A DNA stretch of 64,000 bases. Source: an uncultured Bacilli bacterium (lineage in GTDB: Bacteria; Bacillota_I; Bacilli_A; RF39; UBA660). A program made the translations under genes and the position numbers. Location: NCBI GenBank assembly GCA_934101115.1, contig CAKOPW010000006.1, forward strand, positions 1 through 64,000, in the 5' to 3' direction. The first letter of the stretch is position 1. Each line of letters begins with the position of its first letter. Below the pieces are notes generated by a model. That model saw only the letters and a program-made list of their open reading frames with translations. It did not search any database and was not told the origin of the DNA. Below, piece by piece: positions 44,729 to 53,987 of this stretch.

Positions 44729-45427
44729 TCATTCCTCCTTCGTATCTTTAATTCTTTTTAAACATATTTCATAAAAATTTTTATTTATTTCAAATCCAAT
44801 ATAATTTCTTTTTTCTTTGATACAGCAAACTGCTGTTGTTCCACTTCCCATAAAACAATCTAAAACTAAATCGTTTTCACGAGAACTATTTCTGATTAAC
44901 TTTCTAACAAGTTCTTCAGGTTTAATTGTAGGATGATTCCATTTTCTTTTATCTTTAATATTTATTGGATAATAAAAAACTGTTTTAGCATCTTCATAAT
45001 TTTTAGGTGAACAATATCCACCCTTGCGAAAGTATAAACAATATTCTTTATCACTTAAATATTTGTTATTAAATAATGGCAAAGCATTAGTCTTATTCCA
45101 AATAAGAATATCCATTTTGCACTTTCTATCTAATACAAAATATTTTATATAAAAAGGAATTTGCTCACCATTACAAAATATATAAACATTTATTCTTTTT
45201 AAAACTCTAATTATTTCTTCAAGAATATTATAATCATATCCACCAGTTAAATTTGACTTATATAATTCATCATTATAACTATTAATACTTTTTGCTAAAT
45301 CAGAATCATATTTAACATTATGGTTATTTATTTGATATGGTGGATCTATAATAACCAAATCTATAAAATTATCAGGTATTTTTTTAATACCAATCGTACA
45401 ATCTTCATTATAAATTTTATTAAGCAT
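44729..45427 (-). CDS. Class beta DNA amino-methyltransferase (N6-adenine/N4-cytosine)
   Basis: Transfers methyl groups from S-adenosylmethionine to A or C in DNA. The catalytic DPPY motif (VIIDPPYQINNH, about 24-35) comes before the cofactor motif (VLDCFMGSGTTAV, about 196-208), the order typical of class beta enzymes. A target region lies between, and NHPTIKPEELVRKLIRN is the standard segment before motif I. Length 232 aa. No restriction enzyme is adjacent, so it is probably an orphan, perhaps for anti-restriction or regulation. Overlaps the XRE gene by eight bases. Confidence 0.93.
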   Translation of the reverse strand: MLNKIYNEDCTIGIKKIPDNFIDLVIIDPPYQINNHNVKYDSDLAKSINSYNDELYKSNLTGGYDYNILEEIIRVLKRINVYIFCNGEQIPFYIKYFVLDRKCKMDILIWNKTNALPLFNNKYLSDKEYCLYFRKGGYCSPKNYEDAKTVFYYPINIKDKRKWNHPTIKPEELVRKLIRNSSRENDLVLDCFMGSGTTAVCCIKEKRNYIGFEINKNFYEICLKRIKDTKEE

Positions 45428-45683
45428 TTAATATTCCTTTTTTTCTGTAATAAGATGCAAATCTATACTTAAGCATTTCATTATAATCTAAATTTAAAAC
45501 TTTACTTAACCGAAATAAAAAGACACTACTAGGTGCCTTAATCTTGCCAAGTTCAATTTTATCTAATTCAGATGCTGATATATTAGTTAGTTTAGATAAT
45601 TGTTCAAGTGTTAAATTATTCTTTAATCTTTCATTTCTTAATATCATTCCTAGTATTAATATAAGCATTCCTCCCTTCTTCAT
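45420..45683 (-). CDS. XRE-family helix-turn-helix regulator
   Basis: The core LRNERLKNNLTLEQLSKLTN, ISASELDKIELGKIKAPSSV is a Cro/CI-type helix-turn-helix followed by a short tail. The exact start is unclear: ATG 45683, 45668 or 45647 are possible, and the first two lie inside the small membrane gene above. It likely regulates itself and the methyltransferase it overlaps. Confidence 0.82.
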   Translation of the reverse strand: MKKGGMLILILGMILRNERLKNNLTLEQLSKLTNISASELDKIELGKIKAPSSVFLFRLSKVLNLDYNEMLKYRFASYYRKKGILNA

Positions 45684-45789
45684 CTCTAGTACATTTACTA
45701 GATACTTTTATTGCACAAAATAAAAAAAGTGATAGTCCACAAACTAACACTATAAATATAATAAAAATTAACCATTTCCAAAATGGCAT
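45631..45789 (-). CDS. 52-aa single-pass membrane protein
   Basis: The frame starts at ATG 45789, behind AGAGGTGA at good spacing, and reads MPFWKWLIFIIFIVLVCGLS, a clear transmembrane helix, then a charged tail ending NTRNDIKK. It is below usual length cutoffs and overlaps the XRE gene start in another frame. Function unknown; such peptides are common in conjugative elements. Confidence 0.65.
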   Translation of the reverse strand: MPFWKWLIFIIFIVLVCGLSLFLFCAIKVSSKCTRDEEGRNAYINTRNDIKK

Positions 45790-45810
45790 TTTAATCACCT
45801 CTTTCCTTCA

Positions 45811-45842
45811 AAATAAAAAGACTAGTTATATTTCAAACTAAT
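45811..45842 (-). terminator. Terminator of the ABC transporter operon
   Basis: On the minus strand AACTAG-type and TTAGTT arms around TGAAATAT are followed by TTTTTATTTT. The core TTAGTTTGAAATATAACTA is also found at 54161-54189. Confidence 0.65.
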
Positions 45843-45861
45843 CTCACTGATAAATTGTAAT

Positions 45862-46578
45862 TTATTTAATTTCTCTTTTTTTGATAATGCTAATTCCTAA
45901 AACTATAAAGATTACTATATATATGATATAAAATATAATTGAATAATTTAAGTTTGCTAGACTCGAATTACTTAAAAATTCATTAGATACATTAGTTATC
46001 CAATATTTGCTTATATCAATTTTCAATTTTGAGTCTACTAAAGATAATATTGTTTGTATGATAGATGGTGCAAACAAACAAGCAATTATAGCAGAACCAT
46101 TTTTCTCTAAAACAAATGATAAAGTTGCAAAGAAAATTGTATAAGCAATTATTCTAAAAATACTATTAATAATGGAATATAACATAACATTTTCAAAACC
46201 TAATCCATTAATTCCGAATAAGCAAAAAATTACTATAAATGAAATTATATAAAATGAAAATAATCCAATCAAAGAAACAATATATTTAGATAATAAAACT
46301 TGTGTCCTTGAATAACCTCTACCAATAATATTTTTTGTAGTTCCCTCATTAAAATCCAAACAACAAAATAATGCTATAAATATTGTACTTAATAAACTTA
46401 TTTCTCCAGATAGCAAATTTACTATTTGAGGCATAACTTTAATAGTATCATAGTTTGGAGTATTAAATGCACCTATGAAAGTTAGTATAGGTCCCATAAG
46501 AATAAGTAGGCAAAGGCAAACATAGAAAGATTTTTGTTTAAACATATTTCTAACTTGAAATTTAATTAATCTATTCAT
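45862..46578 (-). CDS. ABC-2 type transporter permease
   Basis: About 238 residues with six predicted transmembrane helices; motif GTTKNIIGRGYSRTQVLLSK follows helix 2 as in ABC-2 permeases of the bacitracin/lantibiotic immunity type. Start ATG 46578 is just behind the ATPase stop. It pairs with the ATPase to form an exporter. The substrate is unknown; antimicrobial peptide resistance is a reasonable guess. Confidence 0.88.
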   Translation of the reverse strand: MNRLIKFQVRNMFKQKSFYVCLCLLILMGPILTFIGAFNTPNYDTIKVMPQIVNLLSGEISLLSTIFIALFCCLDFNEGTTKNIIGRGYSRTQVLLSKYIVSLIGLFSFYIISFIVIFCLFGINGLGFENVMLYSIINSIFRIIAYTIFFATLSFVLEKNGSAIIACLFAPSIIQTILSLVDSKLKIDISKYWITNVSNEFLSNSSLANLNYSIIFYIIYIVIFIVLGISIIKKREIK

Positions 46579-46579
46579 T

Positions 46580-47473
46580 TTATTCACCAATCCTTTTCAT
46601 AAAATATTCCTCTAAACTATCTAAATTAGGATATATAGCATTTACCATAATTCCAGATTCGACTAATAATTTATTTATATTAGAAGATTCTTTTATATGA
46701 GAGTTAATCTCAATAGAATTATTATTAACTTTAATATCTTCTTTAGGAATTATATTAACCAATTTACTTAGCGCTTGTTCAGTGTCATTAACTTCAATTA
46801 TTAATCTATTTTTACATTTTTCATTTAATTCCTTAGCACTTATTTCTTCTATTAATTCACCATTATTAATAATTCCATATTTAGTAACAATTTTAGATAA
46901 CTCATCTAATAAATGTGATGATATTAGAAATGTAATATTTTTTTCTTTATTAAGTTTAACGATAACATCTCTAATTTCTTTAATTCCCTCAGGATCTAAT
47001 CCATTTATCGGTTCATCTAATATAAGCAATTCTGGTTCACCTAATAATGCAATTGCGATACCAAGTCTTTGTCGCATACCAAGTGAAAAATCTTTTGCTT
47101 TTCTTTTACCAGTATTATCTAGACCAACCATATTTAAAATTTCATTAATCTTACTTTCGTCTGCTCCATAAAGTATAGAAAATCTTTTCATATTTTCATA
47201 AGCCGAAGCATTTTTATATAATCCAGGGGATTCAATTAAAGAACCGACTTTTAATCCAATATCATTTATACTCTTATTATCATAATAAATAACATCACCA
47301 CTATCTTTAGGTGTTAATGATAATACAACTCTCATAAAAGTCGTTTTACCAGCACCATTTTTACCTATGAAACCATATATATCGCCTTTATTAATATTCA
47401 TATTAATATTTTTAAGAACTGTTCTATTTCCATATTTCTTTACAATATTTGTTGTTTTTAATATTGATTCCAT
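46580..47473 (-). CDS. ABC transporter ATPase (BcrA-like)
   Basis: ATPase of an ABC-2 exporter. Walker A GFIGKNGAGKTTFMRV (about 34-49), Q-loop region VGSLIESPGLYKNASAYENM, signature FSLGMRQRLGIAIAL (about 129-143), Walker B LLILDEPINGLDPEG and H-loop LISSHLLDELS. Length 297 aa with a C-terminal regulatory extension typical of bacitracin/lantibiotic exporters. It is transcribed divergently from the TetR regulator, with an operator between them. Confidence 0.94.
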   Translation of the reverse strand: MESILKTTNIVKKYGNRTVLKNINMNINKGDIYGFIGKNGAGKTTFMRVVLSLTPKDSGDVIYYDNKSINDIGLKVGSLIESPGLYKNASAYENMKRFSILYGADESKINEILNMVGLDNTGKRKAKDFSLGMRQRLGIAIALLGEPELLILDEPINGLDPEGIKEIRDVIVKLNKEKNITFLISSHLLDELSKIVTKYGIINNGELIEEISAKELNEKCKNRLIIEVNDTEQALSKLVNIIPKEDIKVNNNSIEINSHIKESSNINKLLVESGIMVNAIYPNLDSLEEYFMKRIGE

Positions 47474-47511
47474 TTCAATCTACTCCTTCTTCTTTTAATT
47501 TAAAATAATTT

Positions 47512-47529
47512 ATGATACAATTGTATCAT
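47512..47529. promoter_or_regulatory. 18-bp perfect palindrome, probable TetR operator
   Basis: ATGATACAATTGTATCAT lies between the divergent ABC operon and the TetR gene, 34 bp before the regulator start. Position and symmetry fit autoregulation and control of the exporter by TetR. Confidence 0.8.
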
Positions 47530-47562
47530 GATAAGATTATTTGTTCAATGGAGATGAGAAAA

Positions 47563-48084
47563 ATGAGACAAAAAGAAAAAAATGTATCACAAAATATAAA
47601 TAATGATTCTTATGTTGCAAATAAAATAACTGAAGCTCTATTAGATTTATTGAAAAAGAATGATTTAAATAAAATTTCTATTAGTGCATTATGTGACAAG
47701 GCAGGTGTTGGAAGAGCATCATTTTATAGAAACTTTAATAGCAAAGAAGATGTTTTAAAAAAGTATGACAAAAAATTAATAGAATTATGGGGTAAAGATT
47801 ATGAAAAAAATTCTAATTCCACTATTGAAACACTTATACCATCACTCATATCTCACTATAAAAAACACCAAGAATTTTATAGTGTTTTATATAAAGAAAA
47901 TTTATCATACATTGTACTAGATACAATTCTTTACGCATGCAAATTACAAGAAAAAAAATCCAATATTGAAGCATATGTTACTGCTTTTATTGGATATGGA
48001 ATATTTGGAATTATAAATGAATGGATTGCTAGAGGTATGGTTGAAACAGAAGAAGTGTTATTAAAAATAATGCAAAAAAAATAG
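47563..48084 (+). CDS. TetR-family transcriptional regulator
   Basis: N-terminal TetR helix-turn-helix: ITEALLDLLKKNDLNKISIS, ALCDKAGVGRASFYRNFNSK. The C-terminal ligand domain is helical (YSVLYKENLSYIVLDTILYA). I start at ATG 47563 (MRQKEK) nine bases after GGAG; the open frame starts earlier at 47512, but that lies within the operator. Product 173 aa. It is the only plus-strand gene in this part of the element and probably represses the divergent ABC exporter. Confidence 0.9.
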   Translation: MRQKEKNVSQNINNDSYVANKITEALLDLLKKNDLNKISISALCDKAGVGRASFYRNFNSKEDVLKKYDKKLIELWGKDYEKNSNSTIETLIPSLISHYKKHQEFYSVLYKENLSYIVLDTILYACKLQEKKSNIEAYVTAFIGYGIFGIINEWIARGMVETEEVLLKIMQKK

Positions 48085-48154
48085 ACCTAAAATGTCCATT
48101 AATTTTGTATACAATTAAATTAATATAAAATTAACTGATAAATTGTAATTTGAA

Positions 48155-48763
48155 CTATAATTTTTTCCTATAAAGTAAGCACCTTAAAGGTACTTTTTTA
48201 TCTAAATCTAACTTTATATTTTCTTCTCCAACTTTGTCAAATCCTCTATGTTCATAAAATTGATAAGTGCATTGATCATCAGTAAATAAATAAATTTCTT
48301 TTCCTTTTTCACGACTTTCTAATTCTTGTAACAACATAGTGCCAATTCCTTTTACTTTTAAATCAGGATTAGCAGCTAAAAATCTAATTTCTCCATCTGG
48401 GGTATTTTCTTTTTTATACTCTTCTAGCATTTTCTTATTTACCTCATCATATACACCAACACTATCTTTAAAGAAATGCTTTTGTATAAAATCTATAAAC
48501 TTAACATACATAGATTTTGAAAATGATTTATGATATTTAGGTTCTCCATTTATATCCGCAATTAAAACTCCTGCTAGTTCTTCTCCATAATAAACAGCCA
48601 ATACTTGTGTAGCATTTAAAAGTTCTAAATACCAAAAATACTTACCATATAAATTAAGTATTGTTTTATTATTTATATACATATTAAAGTGCATTCCCTT
48701 AATTGCATATTGAATTACTTTTTTATAATCCTTTTCCGCTAATTCTTTTAACTCTAATTTCAA
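48155..48763 (-). CDS. GNAT-family acetyltransferase
   Basis: 202 residues. The acetyl-CoA loop is FLAANPDLKVKGIGTMLLQE (about 129-148), close to the Q/RxxGxG/A pattern, followed by YLFTDDQCTYQFYEHRGFDK. The N-terminal 120 residues form the acceptor part. The start is TTG 48763. Substrate unknown; as cargo it could modify a toxin or drug. Confidence 0.85.
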   Translation of the reverse strand: MKLELKELAEKDYKKVIQYAIKGMHFNMYINNKTILNLYGKYFWYLELLNATQVLAVYYGEELAGVLIADINGEPKYHKSFSKSMYVKFIDFIQKHFFKDSVGVYDEVNKKMLEEYKKENTPDGEIRFLAANPDLKVKGIGTMLLQELESREKGKEIYLFTDDQCTYQFYEHRGFDKVGEENIKLDLDKKVPLRCLLYRKKL

Positions 48764-48834
48764 AGTATCATCTCACTTTCAAATTACTATTTATCTATCA
48801 CTTCTATATATATATATTTATACCATATAAATCA

Positions 48835-49257
48835 TTACTCAAAAAAATAATTTAATTCATCACTGCTTATATTAATGACATCTTTCATATAAACAATATC
48901 ATTATCAGTAAATTTAATATATTCATTAACTGAATCAATTCTTTTAACAATACCAGTTTTATTTATATATTTGCCACCACTTTTCTTACTGTCATTGATA
49001 AAATAAGTTACGGTTATTTCAATGTTTTCTTTAATATGCTCATTGATATAATTTAACTTACTATTAAGCATTTCTTTTAATCCATCATCAATTTCTATTC
49101 TTTTATCTGTAAGTCTTGCTGTTTCTTTTACGGCTTCATCATATCCTACTAAAGCTGCAAAAGGTGCAAATTGAGATGCTCTTGATTCTATACTTAAGTG
49201 TGAATGTTTTGATATAGGTCTATTCAAATTTATAATATCATCATAGTTATTTATCAT
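48835..49257 (-). CDS. YolD-like protein
   Basis: 140-residue YolD-family protein: HSHLSIESRASQFAPFAALV, GYDEAVKETARLTDKRIEID are the family landmarks. YolD-like genes accompany Y-family polymerases in phages and plasmids, with a proposed role in translesion synthesis. It overlaps the polymerase gene by four bases (ATGA). Confidence 0.88.
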   Translation of the reverse strand: MINNYDDIINLNRPISKHSHLSIESRASQFAPFAALVGYDEAVKETARLTDKRIEIDDGLKEMLNSKLNYINEHIKENIEITVTYFINDSKKSGGKYINKTGIVKRIDSVNEYIKFTDNDIVYMKDVINISSDELNYFFE

Positions 49258-50756
49258 CCTTTATGACCTCCAACTTCTTCATTTCTATCTTTTGCAGTTG
49301 CTCCTTCTTCAAAATTCATTCCTCTTAAAATAGAATTTTTTCCGAATTTCTTTTTTATATCTAATAAAGTTTTTTGAATCTTTTTCTCATCTTCTTCATC
49401 TTTAAGATTAATTTCTTTTTGTTTATTAACAACTTCATAATTTGTAAACAAGTCAAGTTGTTCCACCGTTGAAGTTGTTTCCTTATAATCTTCACTAACC
49501 ACATTACACGCTGTTAAGTTTATTCTTCTAACTAATAAAATTGGATTAACAATTTTATCATACAATTCAACTACTTTCTGTGTAATTAATTTTGTAGATG
49601 AAGTTCTATGATCTATATTAATAGTACCATGAGAATGTTTAGGGATTTTTCTCCCATATCCGTCAATTGTTATTTCACCATGATACTTATTTGCAATAGC
49701 TTGATTAGTTAAGTTTTCAATATCATATCCTATCGTTAAAACAAATTGATTAGTCTTTAAATGTTTAGCAACTAAATCTAAAACTAAATTATCAACCATT
49801 TCTCTAACTATTAATTTAGTTTTTTCATAATTATAAGGACAATGTAATACTTGACCTTGGCTAATGCTATTTGAAGCTGGCTTATAACTTTTTGCTTCTT
49901 TTATTGTACATGTTTCATATCCCCATGCATGATCTATAAGAAATTCAGCATTGACTCCAAACAACTTAAATAGAAAATCCTCATTATTAATAGACATTCT
50001 AGCTACATCACCCATAGTAAACATACCATTTTCTTCTAACTTTTTTTGGTATCCTTTTCCAACTCTCCAAAAATCAGTTAGTGGTCTATGATTCCATAAT
50101 TCCTTTTTATAAGACATTTCATCAAGTCTTGCCATTCTAACCCCAAATTCATTTGGTTTCATTTTCTTAGCAGTAATATCCATAGCAACTTTTGCTAGAT
50201 ACATATTTGTACCTATTCCTGCCGTTGCAGTTATACCAGTAGTTTTATACACATCCTCTATCATCTTTATGACTAATTCCTCAGCAGTCATCTTATAGAA
50301 AGTTAAATAATTAGTAATATCACAAAATACTTCATCAATAGAATAAACAAGTATATCTTCTGGAGCAATATATTTTAAATAAACATTATAAATATCCGTA
50401 CTATATTTCATATATAATTTCATTCTAGGAACAGCTTTGATAAAGTCTAGTTCAAATGAAGTATTATTATTTAATTCTGAGGCAATATACGACTTTCCAG
50501 TAAATGGTTTGTAATGATTATTTTTTCTTCTTTGATAATTAACTTCCTTTACTTTTTGTTTTGCCTCAAATAATCTACATCTTCCAGATAATCCATAAGA
50601 CTTTAGTGATGGTGATACAGCAAGACAAATAGTTTTATCAGTTCTTGATTCATCGGCTACTACTAAATTTGTATCAAGTGGATCAAGTCCTCTTTCTCTG
50701 CATTCAACTGAAGCATAAAAACTTTTTAAATCAATACACATATATATTTTATCCAC
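49254..50756 (-). CDS. Y-family translesion DNA polymerase (UvrX/UmuC-like)
   Basis: Low-fidelity polymerase that copies damaged DNA. Motif I MCIDLKSFYASVECRERGLD (6-25) gives the first metal Asp; VYSIDEVFCDITNYL (about 136) the second metal pair; TATAGIGTNMYLAKVAMDIT (about 173) is the fingers motif; YQKKLEENGMFTMGDVARMS a helix-hairpin-helix. Little-finger domain to about 420, then a charged tail. Length 500 aa. Start GTG 50756 after GGTGAT. Element-carried UvrX is common in Firmicutes ICEs and plasmids. Confidence 0.94.
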   Translation of the reverse strand: MDKIYMCIDLKSFYASVECRERGLDPLDTNLVVADESRTDKTICLAVSPSLKSYGLSGRCRLFEAKQKVKEVNYQRRKNNHYKPFTGKSYIASELNNNTSFELDFIKAVPRMKLYMKYSTDIYNVYLKYIAPEDILVYSIDEVFCDITNYLTFYKMTAEELVIKMIEDVYKTTGITATAGIGTNMYLAKVAMDITAKKMKPNEFGVRMARLDEMSYKKELWNHRPLTDFWRVGKGYQKKLEENGMFTMGDVARMSINNEDFLFKLFGVNAEFLIDHAWGYETCTIKEAKSYKPASNSISQGQVLHCPYNYEKTKLIVREMVDNLVLDLVAKHLKTNQFVLTIGYDIENLTNQAIANKYHGEITIDGYGRKIPKHSHGTINIDHRTSSTKLITQKVVELYDKIVNPILLVRRINLTACNVVSEDYKETTSTVEQLDLFTNYEVVNKQKEINLKDEEDEKKIQKTLLDIKKKFGKNSILRGMNFEEGATAKDRNEEVGGHKG

Positions 50757-50825
50757 TATATCACCACCAGTCTCGTTTAATGAATCTATATATATTATTA
50801 TACCATGAAAAGCATATATTATTTT

Positions 50826-51539
50826 TTAAACATCTATGTAATCATTCTCTTTTACACACTCTGGAGCGATTGTATCAACTATCTCTCCATTTATTTTTCT
50901 TAGTATATGAGTCCCATCATAATCTTCATCTTCATACTCCCAATAAAATTCATCATCTTCACAAAGTTCGCTATATTTTTCAACAATTCCTGTTGGTACA
51001 CTCCATGCGGTTTGAAAGGATATATCATATTCATCAATATTTTTATCATAAACAACATCAATGTCATCCTCAACATTCCACTTAGTACCCCAGTTTTCTA
51101 CACACCAATCATACCACTGAGGAAAATTGTAATTCTTAATATTTTCTATGTACTGTTTACCTAACTCATTTATACTGTTGAATTGTTTTTCTTTATCAAA
51201 ATCAAATAGTCCATTAAAATTATTTATTTTATCATTTAATTTTTTAGGATTATTTTCAAGTTCTTTTATATCACCATTATATTTGTTCCAATAATTATGA
51301 CAATAAGATGCTTCCTTGCTTTTGAGTAAATTCATCAATTTATATTTTTCATCATCATCTAAAGATAAATAATAACAAGCAATAGAATCTCCTTCAATAC
51401 TACCAGCATCTAGTTTTAAGTCATCTGGCATAGGTATCAACTTATTAAAGTCAAAAGAATATCCATTTTCTGTTATGGTTAATATTTTATCTCCTATTGA
51501 TTTTTTACATTTAATTCTGTTATATGTCCAATTTGGCAT
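50826..51539 (-). CDS. Api92-like protein with ferredoxin-like fold
   Basis: 237 residues. MPNWTYNRIKC at the start, FNKLIPMPDDL and the WYDWCVENWGTKWNVEDDID segment followed by FQTAWSVPTGIVEKYSE match the Api92/YubB family found on plasmids and phages. Function unknown. It is transcribed after the relaxase gene, with 17 bp between. Confidence 0.85.
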   Translation of the reverse strand: MPNWTYNRIKCKKSIGDKILTITENGYSFDFNKLIPMPDDLKLDAGSIEGDSIACYYLSLDDDEKYKLMNLLKSKEASYCHNYWNKYNGDIKELENNPKKLNDKINNFNGLFDFDKEKQFNSINELGKQYIENIKNYNFPQWYDWCVENWGTKWNVEDDIDVVYDKNIDEYDISFQTAWSVPTGIVEKYSELCEDDEFYWEYEDEDYDGTHILRKINGEIVDTIAPECVKENDYIDV

Positions 51540-51556
51540 TACATCATTCCCTTTCT

Positions 51557-52870
51557 TTAATATTTTTTAGAATATGAATTATCAGTTTGAAACAATTTAC
51601 TAAATTCTTTTTGTGCCTCTTCCATTTCAGCATTGATACTTTTTACAGCATTTATAATTTTATATTTATTTTGGTATTTTAACTTAGGAACAGTATTTGT
51701 TAAATAATTACTAAGTATCGTGTATCTATTTTGATTCTTATTTTTCTTATACTCTTTTAAGATTATTTCTCGCAATATATCATCTGGATTTAATGTTTTA
51801 TATTTTTTTGAATTACTTTTAAACATATAATCTGCATGATTAACAATTGCATTATAAATATAATTATCTATGTAATTTTTCTTACTTTCTGTTAAAGTTT
51901 TATCTACATTTATTTTTGAAATATTATTATCTTCATTAACTTTATATAAATATCCATTTATATTATTAATAGATTCTGTAAAATTTATATAATCATCATA
52001 AAATTCAGATTTAGAACAAAATAAATATTTTTTTATTCGTTTAGTTAAATCTTTAATTTCTTTATCTTTGATAGAATTAAACTTAATTCTTTTAGAGTTA
52101 TTATTTCTTTCATCATAAAGTAATTTACCCAAAGTAAGAATATCATCTTCAAGTAAAATATCTTTTTTATCATAGAGTATAAAATTCTTTTCCTTTGGAT
52201 TAAAATATTTTTTTAATTTATCAATTTCGTCATTAGTTATTGTTATCATTGGATTGAGATATTTTTTTCTTTCAACAGCAAAAACTACTTCATTTTTCAT
52301 AAAGTTTATTTCTTCTTGTGTAAGTTTACCTTTTCTTCTATAACCCAATTTATTATTAGACAAAATGTAATTTGGTTTCTTTTCTATAAAGCTAACATGA
52401 GCATGTAAATTATCAGTATCTGTATGAAAAGACAAATTATAGGCCATATTCTTTTTATCTTTAAATCCCATCTTTTTAAAGAATCTTGGAAGAACATTCT
52501 TTATAAGTTCTTGTTCTAAATCTTGTAATGATATATTTTCATTTAAATAATCATTATTAAAACTAATTACACATTGCCACAAATTAGAGTCTTCAGCATA
52601 CTTTACAAAGCGTTTTTTTCTTTTTTCTATTTCTTCTTTTGTAGCATAACTACCATCTTCAATGACTAAATTCATTCTTTCATTTTTGTTAAGTTCTCCA
52701 GTATAATAATCAAACAGATTCATTACTCTTTTATCTTCATTTGAAAAATAATCAAATTTACGAGCTATCTTCTTTTTTAATCCCTCTATTTGTTTAGCAG
52801 TATAATTTTCTTCCCTACGATTAAATGCATGAGTAAATTTACAATTAAATATAACCTTAGGACTAGTCAT
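51557..52870 (-). CDS. Conjugative relaxase (MobP/MobL type)
   Basis: Nicks the element's oriT and pilots DNA to the recipient. The metal site is SFHTDTDNLHAHVSFIEKKP (about 148-167), the His-x-x-x-x-x-x-His-x-His pattern of relaxases. An upstream region VMNLFDYYTGELNKNER contains a candidate catalytic Tyr. The C-terminal half is helical and lacks a primase or helicase domain. Length 437 aa. Start ATG 52870. The upstream small DNA-binding gene overlaps it by eight bases. Confidence 0.9.
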   Translation of the reverse strand: MTSPKVIFNCKFTHAFNRREENYTAKQIEGLKKKIARKFDYFSNEDKRVMNLFDYYTGELNKNERMNLVIEDGSYATKEEIEKRKKRFVKYAEDSNLWQCVISFNNDYLNENISLQDLEQELIKNVLPRFFKKMGFKDKKNMAYNLSFHTDTDNLHAHVSFIEKKPNYILSNNKLGYRRKGKLTQEEINFMKNEVVFAVERKKYLNPMITITNDEIDKLKKYFNPKEKNFILYDKKDILLEDDILTLGKLLYDERNNNSKRIKFNSIKDKEIKDLTKRIKKYLFCSKSEFYDDYINFTESINNINGYLYKVNEDNNISKINVDKTLTESKKNYIDNYIYNAIVNHADYMFKSNSKKYKTLNPDDILREIILKEYKKNKNQNRYTILSNYLTNTVPKLKYQNKYKIINAVKSINAEMEEAQKEFSKLFQTDNSYSKKY

Positions 52871-53186
52871 CAAATTTATCTCTTTTCATTTTCTTCATAA
52901 ACTCATTAACTGCATAACTTCTATTAGGATCTTTGATATTAGAAAAATCCATATCAGAATATATCTGCTTAACTAGTTCAAATAATATATTCATTTTTCT
53001 AGCAACAAATTTCATATCCGAATCTAAAGATATTAATAATTTTTCTAATTCTTCTTTTTGCTTAAAATATTCATTAATTATAAAATTAAGTTCATCAGAA
53101 TATGACCTTTTACTTTTTTTTAATGACATTTTAATTTTGTTATCTAAATCAGGAGAGATTGAAAAATGTTTATCAATCTTTCTCAT
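52863..53186 (-). CDS. MobC-like relaxosome accessory protein
   Basis: 107 residues: MRKIDKHFSISPDLDNKIKM then KSKRSYSDELNFIINEYFKQ is a ribbon-helix-helix, followed by a coiled coil. Size, fold and overlap with the relaxase gene fit a relaxosome protein that binds oriT. Start ATG 53186 behind AGGAG; a TTG six bases upstream is the alternative. Confidence 0.78.
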   Translation of the reverse strand: MRKIDKHFSISPDLDNKIKMSLKKSKRSYSDELNFIINEYFKQKEELEKLLISLDSDMKFVARKMNILFELVKQIYSDMDFSNIKDPNRSYAVNEFMKKMKRDKFDD

Positions 53187-53568
53187 TTTCAATCTCCTGT
53201 AATCTTTTTAAAACACATCTTAACAATTGTAATTTAAACTTATCAACTTGTTCTTCTTTAATTTCTTTCTTCTTAGAGCAATAAGGTTCATATTCTGGTA
53301 AGAAATATTTTATACCAAACTTTTTATAATTTTTAACCCATGATGATATTCTTCTATAAGGAAGATTATCATGTAATATACTTGTATCAAATCCAGCTCT
53401 TTCAAAAATTTGTTTACCTGTTAATTCTGGTAAATCCAATCTCATCATTACACACCACAATTTAAAAATCGTATCATATACAATTTCCCTTTTATATCTT
53501 ACTTCTTTAACAAAGATATTATCATTAAGAATCTTTAATTCTTCATCTGTATAATATCTCAGTTTCAT
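53173..53568 (-). CDS. HTH-domain accessory protein, unknown
   Basis: 131 residues. LRYYTDEELKILNDNIFVKE leads to LPELTGKQIFERAGFDTSIL and RRISSWVKNYKKFGIKYFLP, which resembles a helix-turn-helix of the kind in IS-type transposase leaders. Basic C-terminal helix. No catalytic motif. It lies in the relaxase operon, so a DNA-processing role is plausible. Confidence 0.68.
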   Translation of the reverse strand: MKLRYYTDEELKILNDNIFVKEVRYKREIVYDTIFKLWCVMMRLDLPELTGKQIFERAGFDTSILHDNLPYRRISSWVKNYKKFGIKYFLPEYEPYCSKKKEIKEEQVDKFKLQLLRCVLKRLQEIENEKD

Positions 53569-53987
53569 AAATCAATCTCCATCTTTTTATGATTCCTTAT
53601 TTTTTCTTTGGTAAGATTTTTAAGAGAATCATCAAGAATAACATCTTCTGCAATTTCTCGTATATCCTCTAAAACAAATCTATCTTTCTCACCTAAGTCA
53701 TCAATTATATCAGCAACATACTTTTCTGTTGCATCCATTAAATTACCCCAATAAAAAACCATATCAAATTCTCTTTTGTTTTTATCGTAATGTAAATCAG
53801 CAACATTTTCATTATTACTGATATCATTACATATTTCTTCTAAATGATTATATATATATTTTTTTGATTCTTCATCAAAATCATCAATGTAGCTGTCCAA
53901 ACAAACAATATAATTAAAATTACTTGTTTGATCCATTCCATAGTTGACTATATCATTTGCAATTAACTTGCATATTGTCATCTTCAT
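53565..53987 (-). CDS. Acidic element-encoded protein, unknown
   Basis: 140 residues, acidic (YIDDFDEESKKYIYNHLEEI, then DMVFYWGNLMDATEKYVADI). Start ATG 53987 behind AGGAGG. It overlaps the genes on both sides. No recognised domain. Confidence 0.65.
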   Translation of the reverse strand: MKMTICKLIANDIVNYGMDQTSNFNYIVCLDSYIDDFDEESKKYIYNHLEEICNDISNNENVADLHYDKNKREFDMVFYWGNLMDATEKYVADIIDDLGEKDRFVLEDIREIAEDVILDDSLKNLTKEKIRNHKKMEIDL

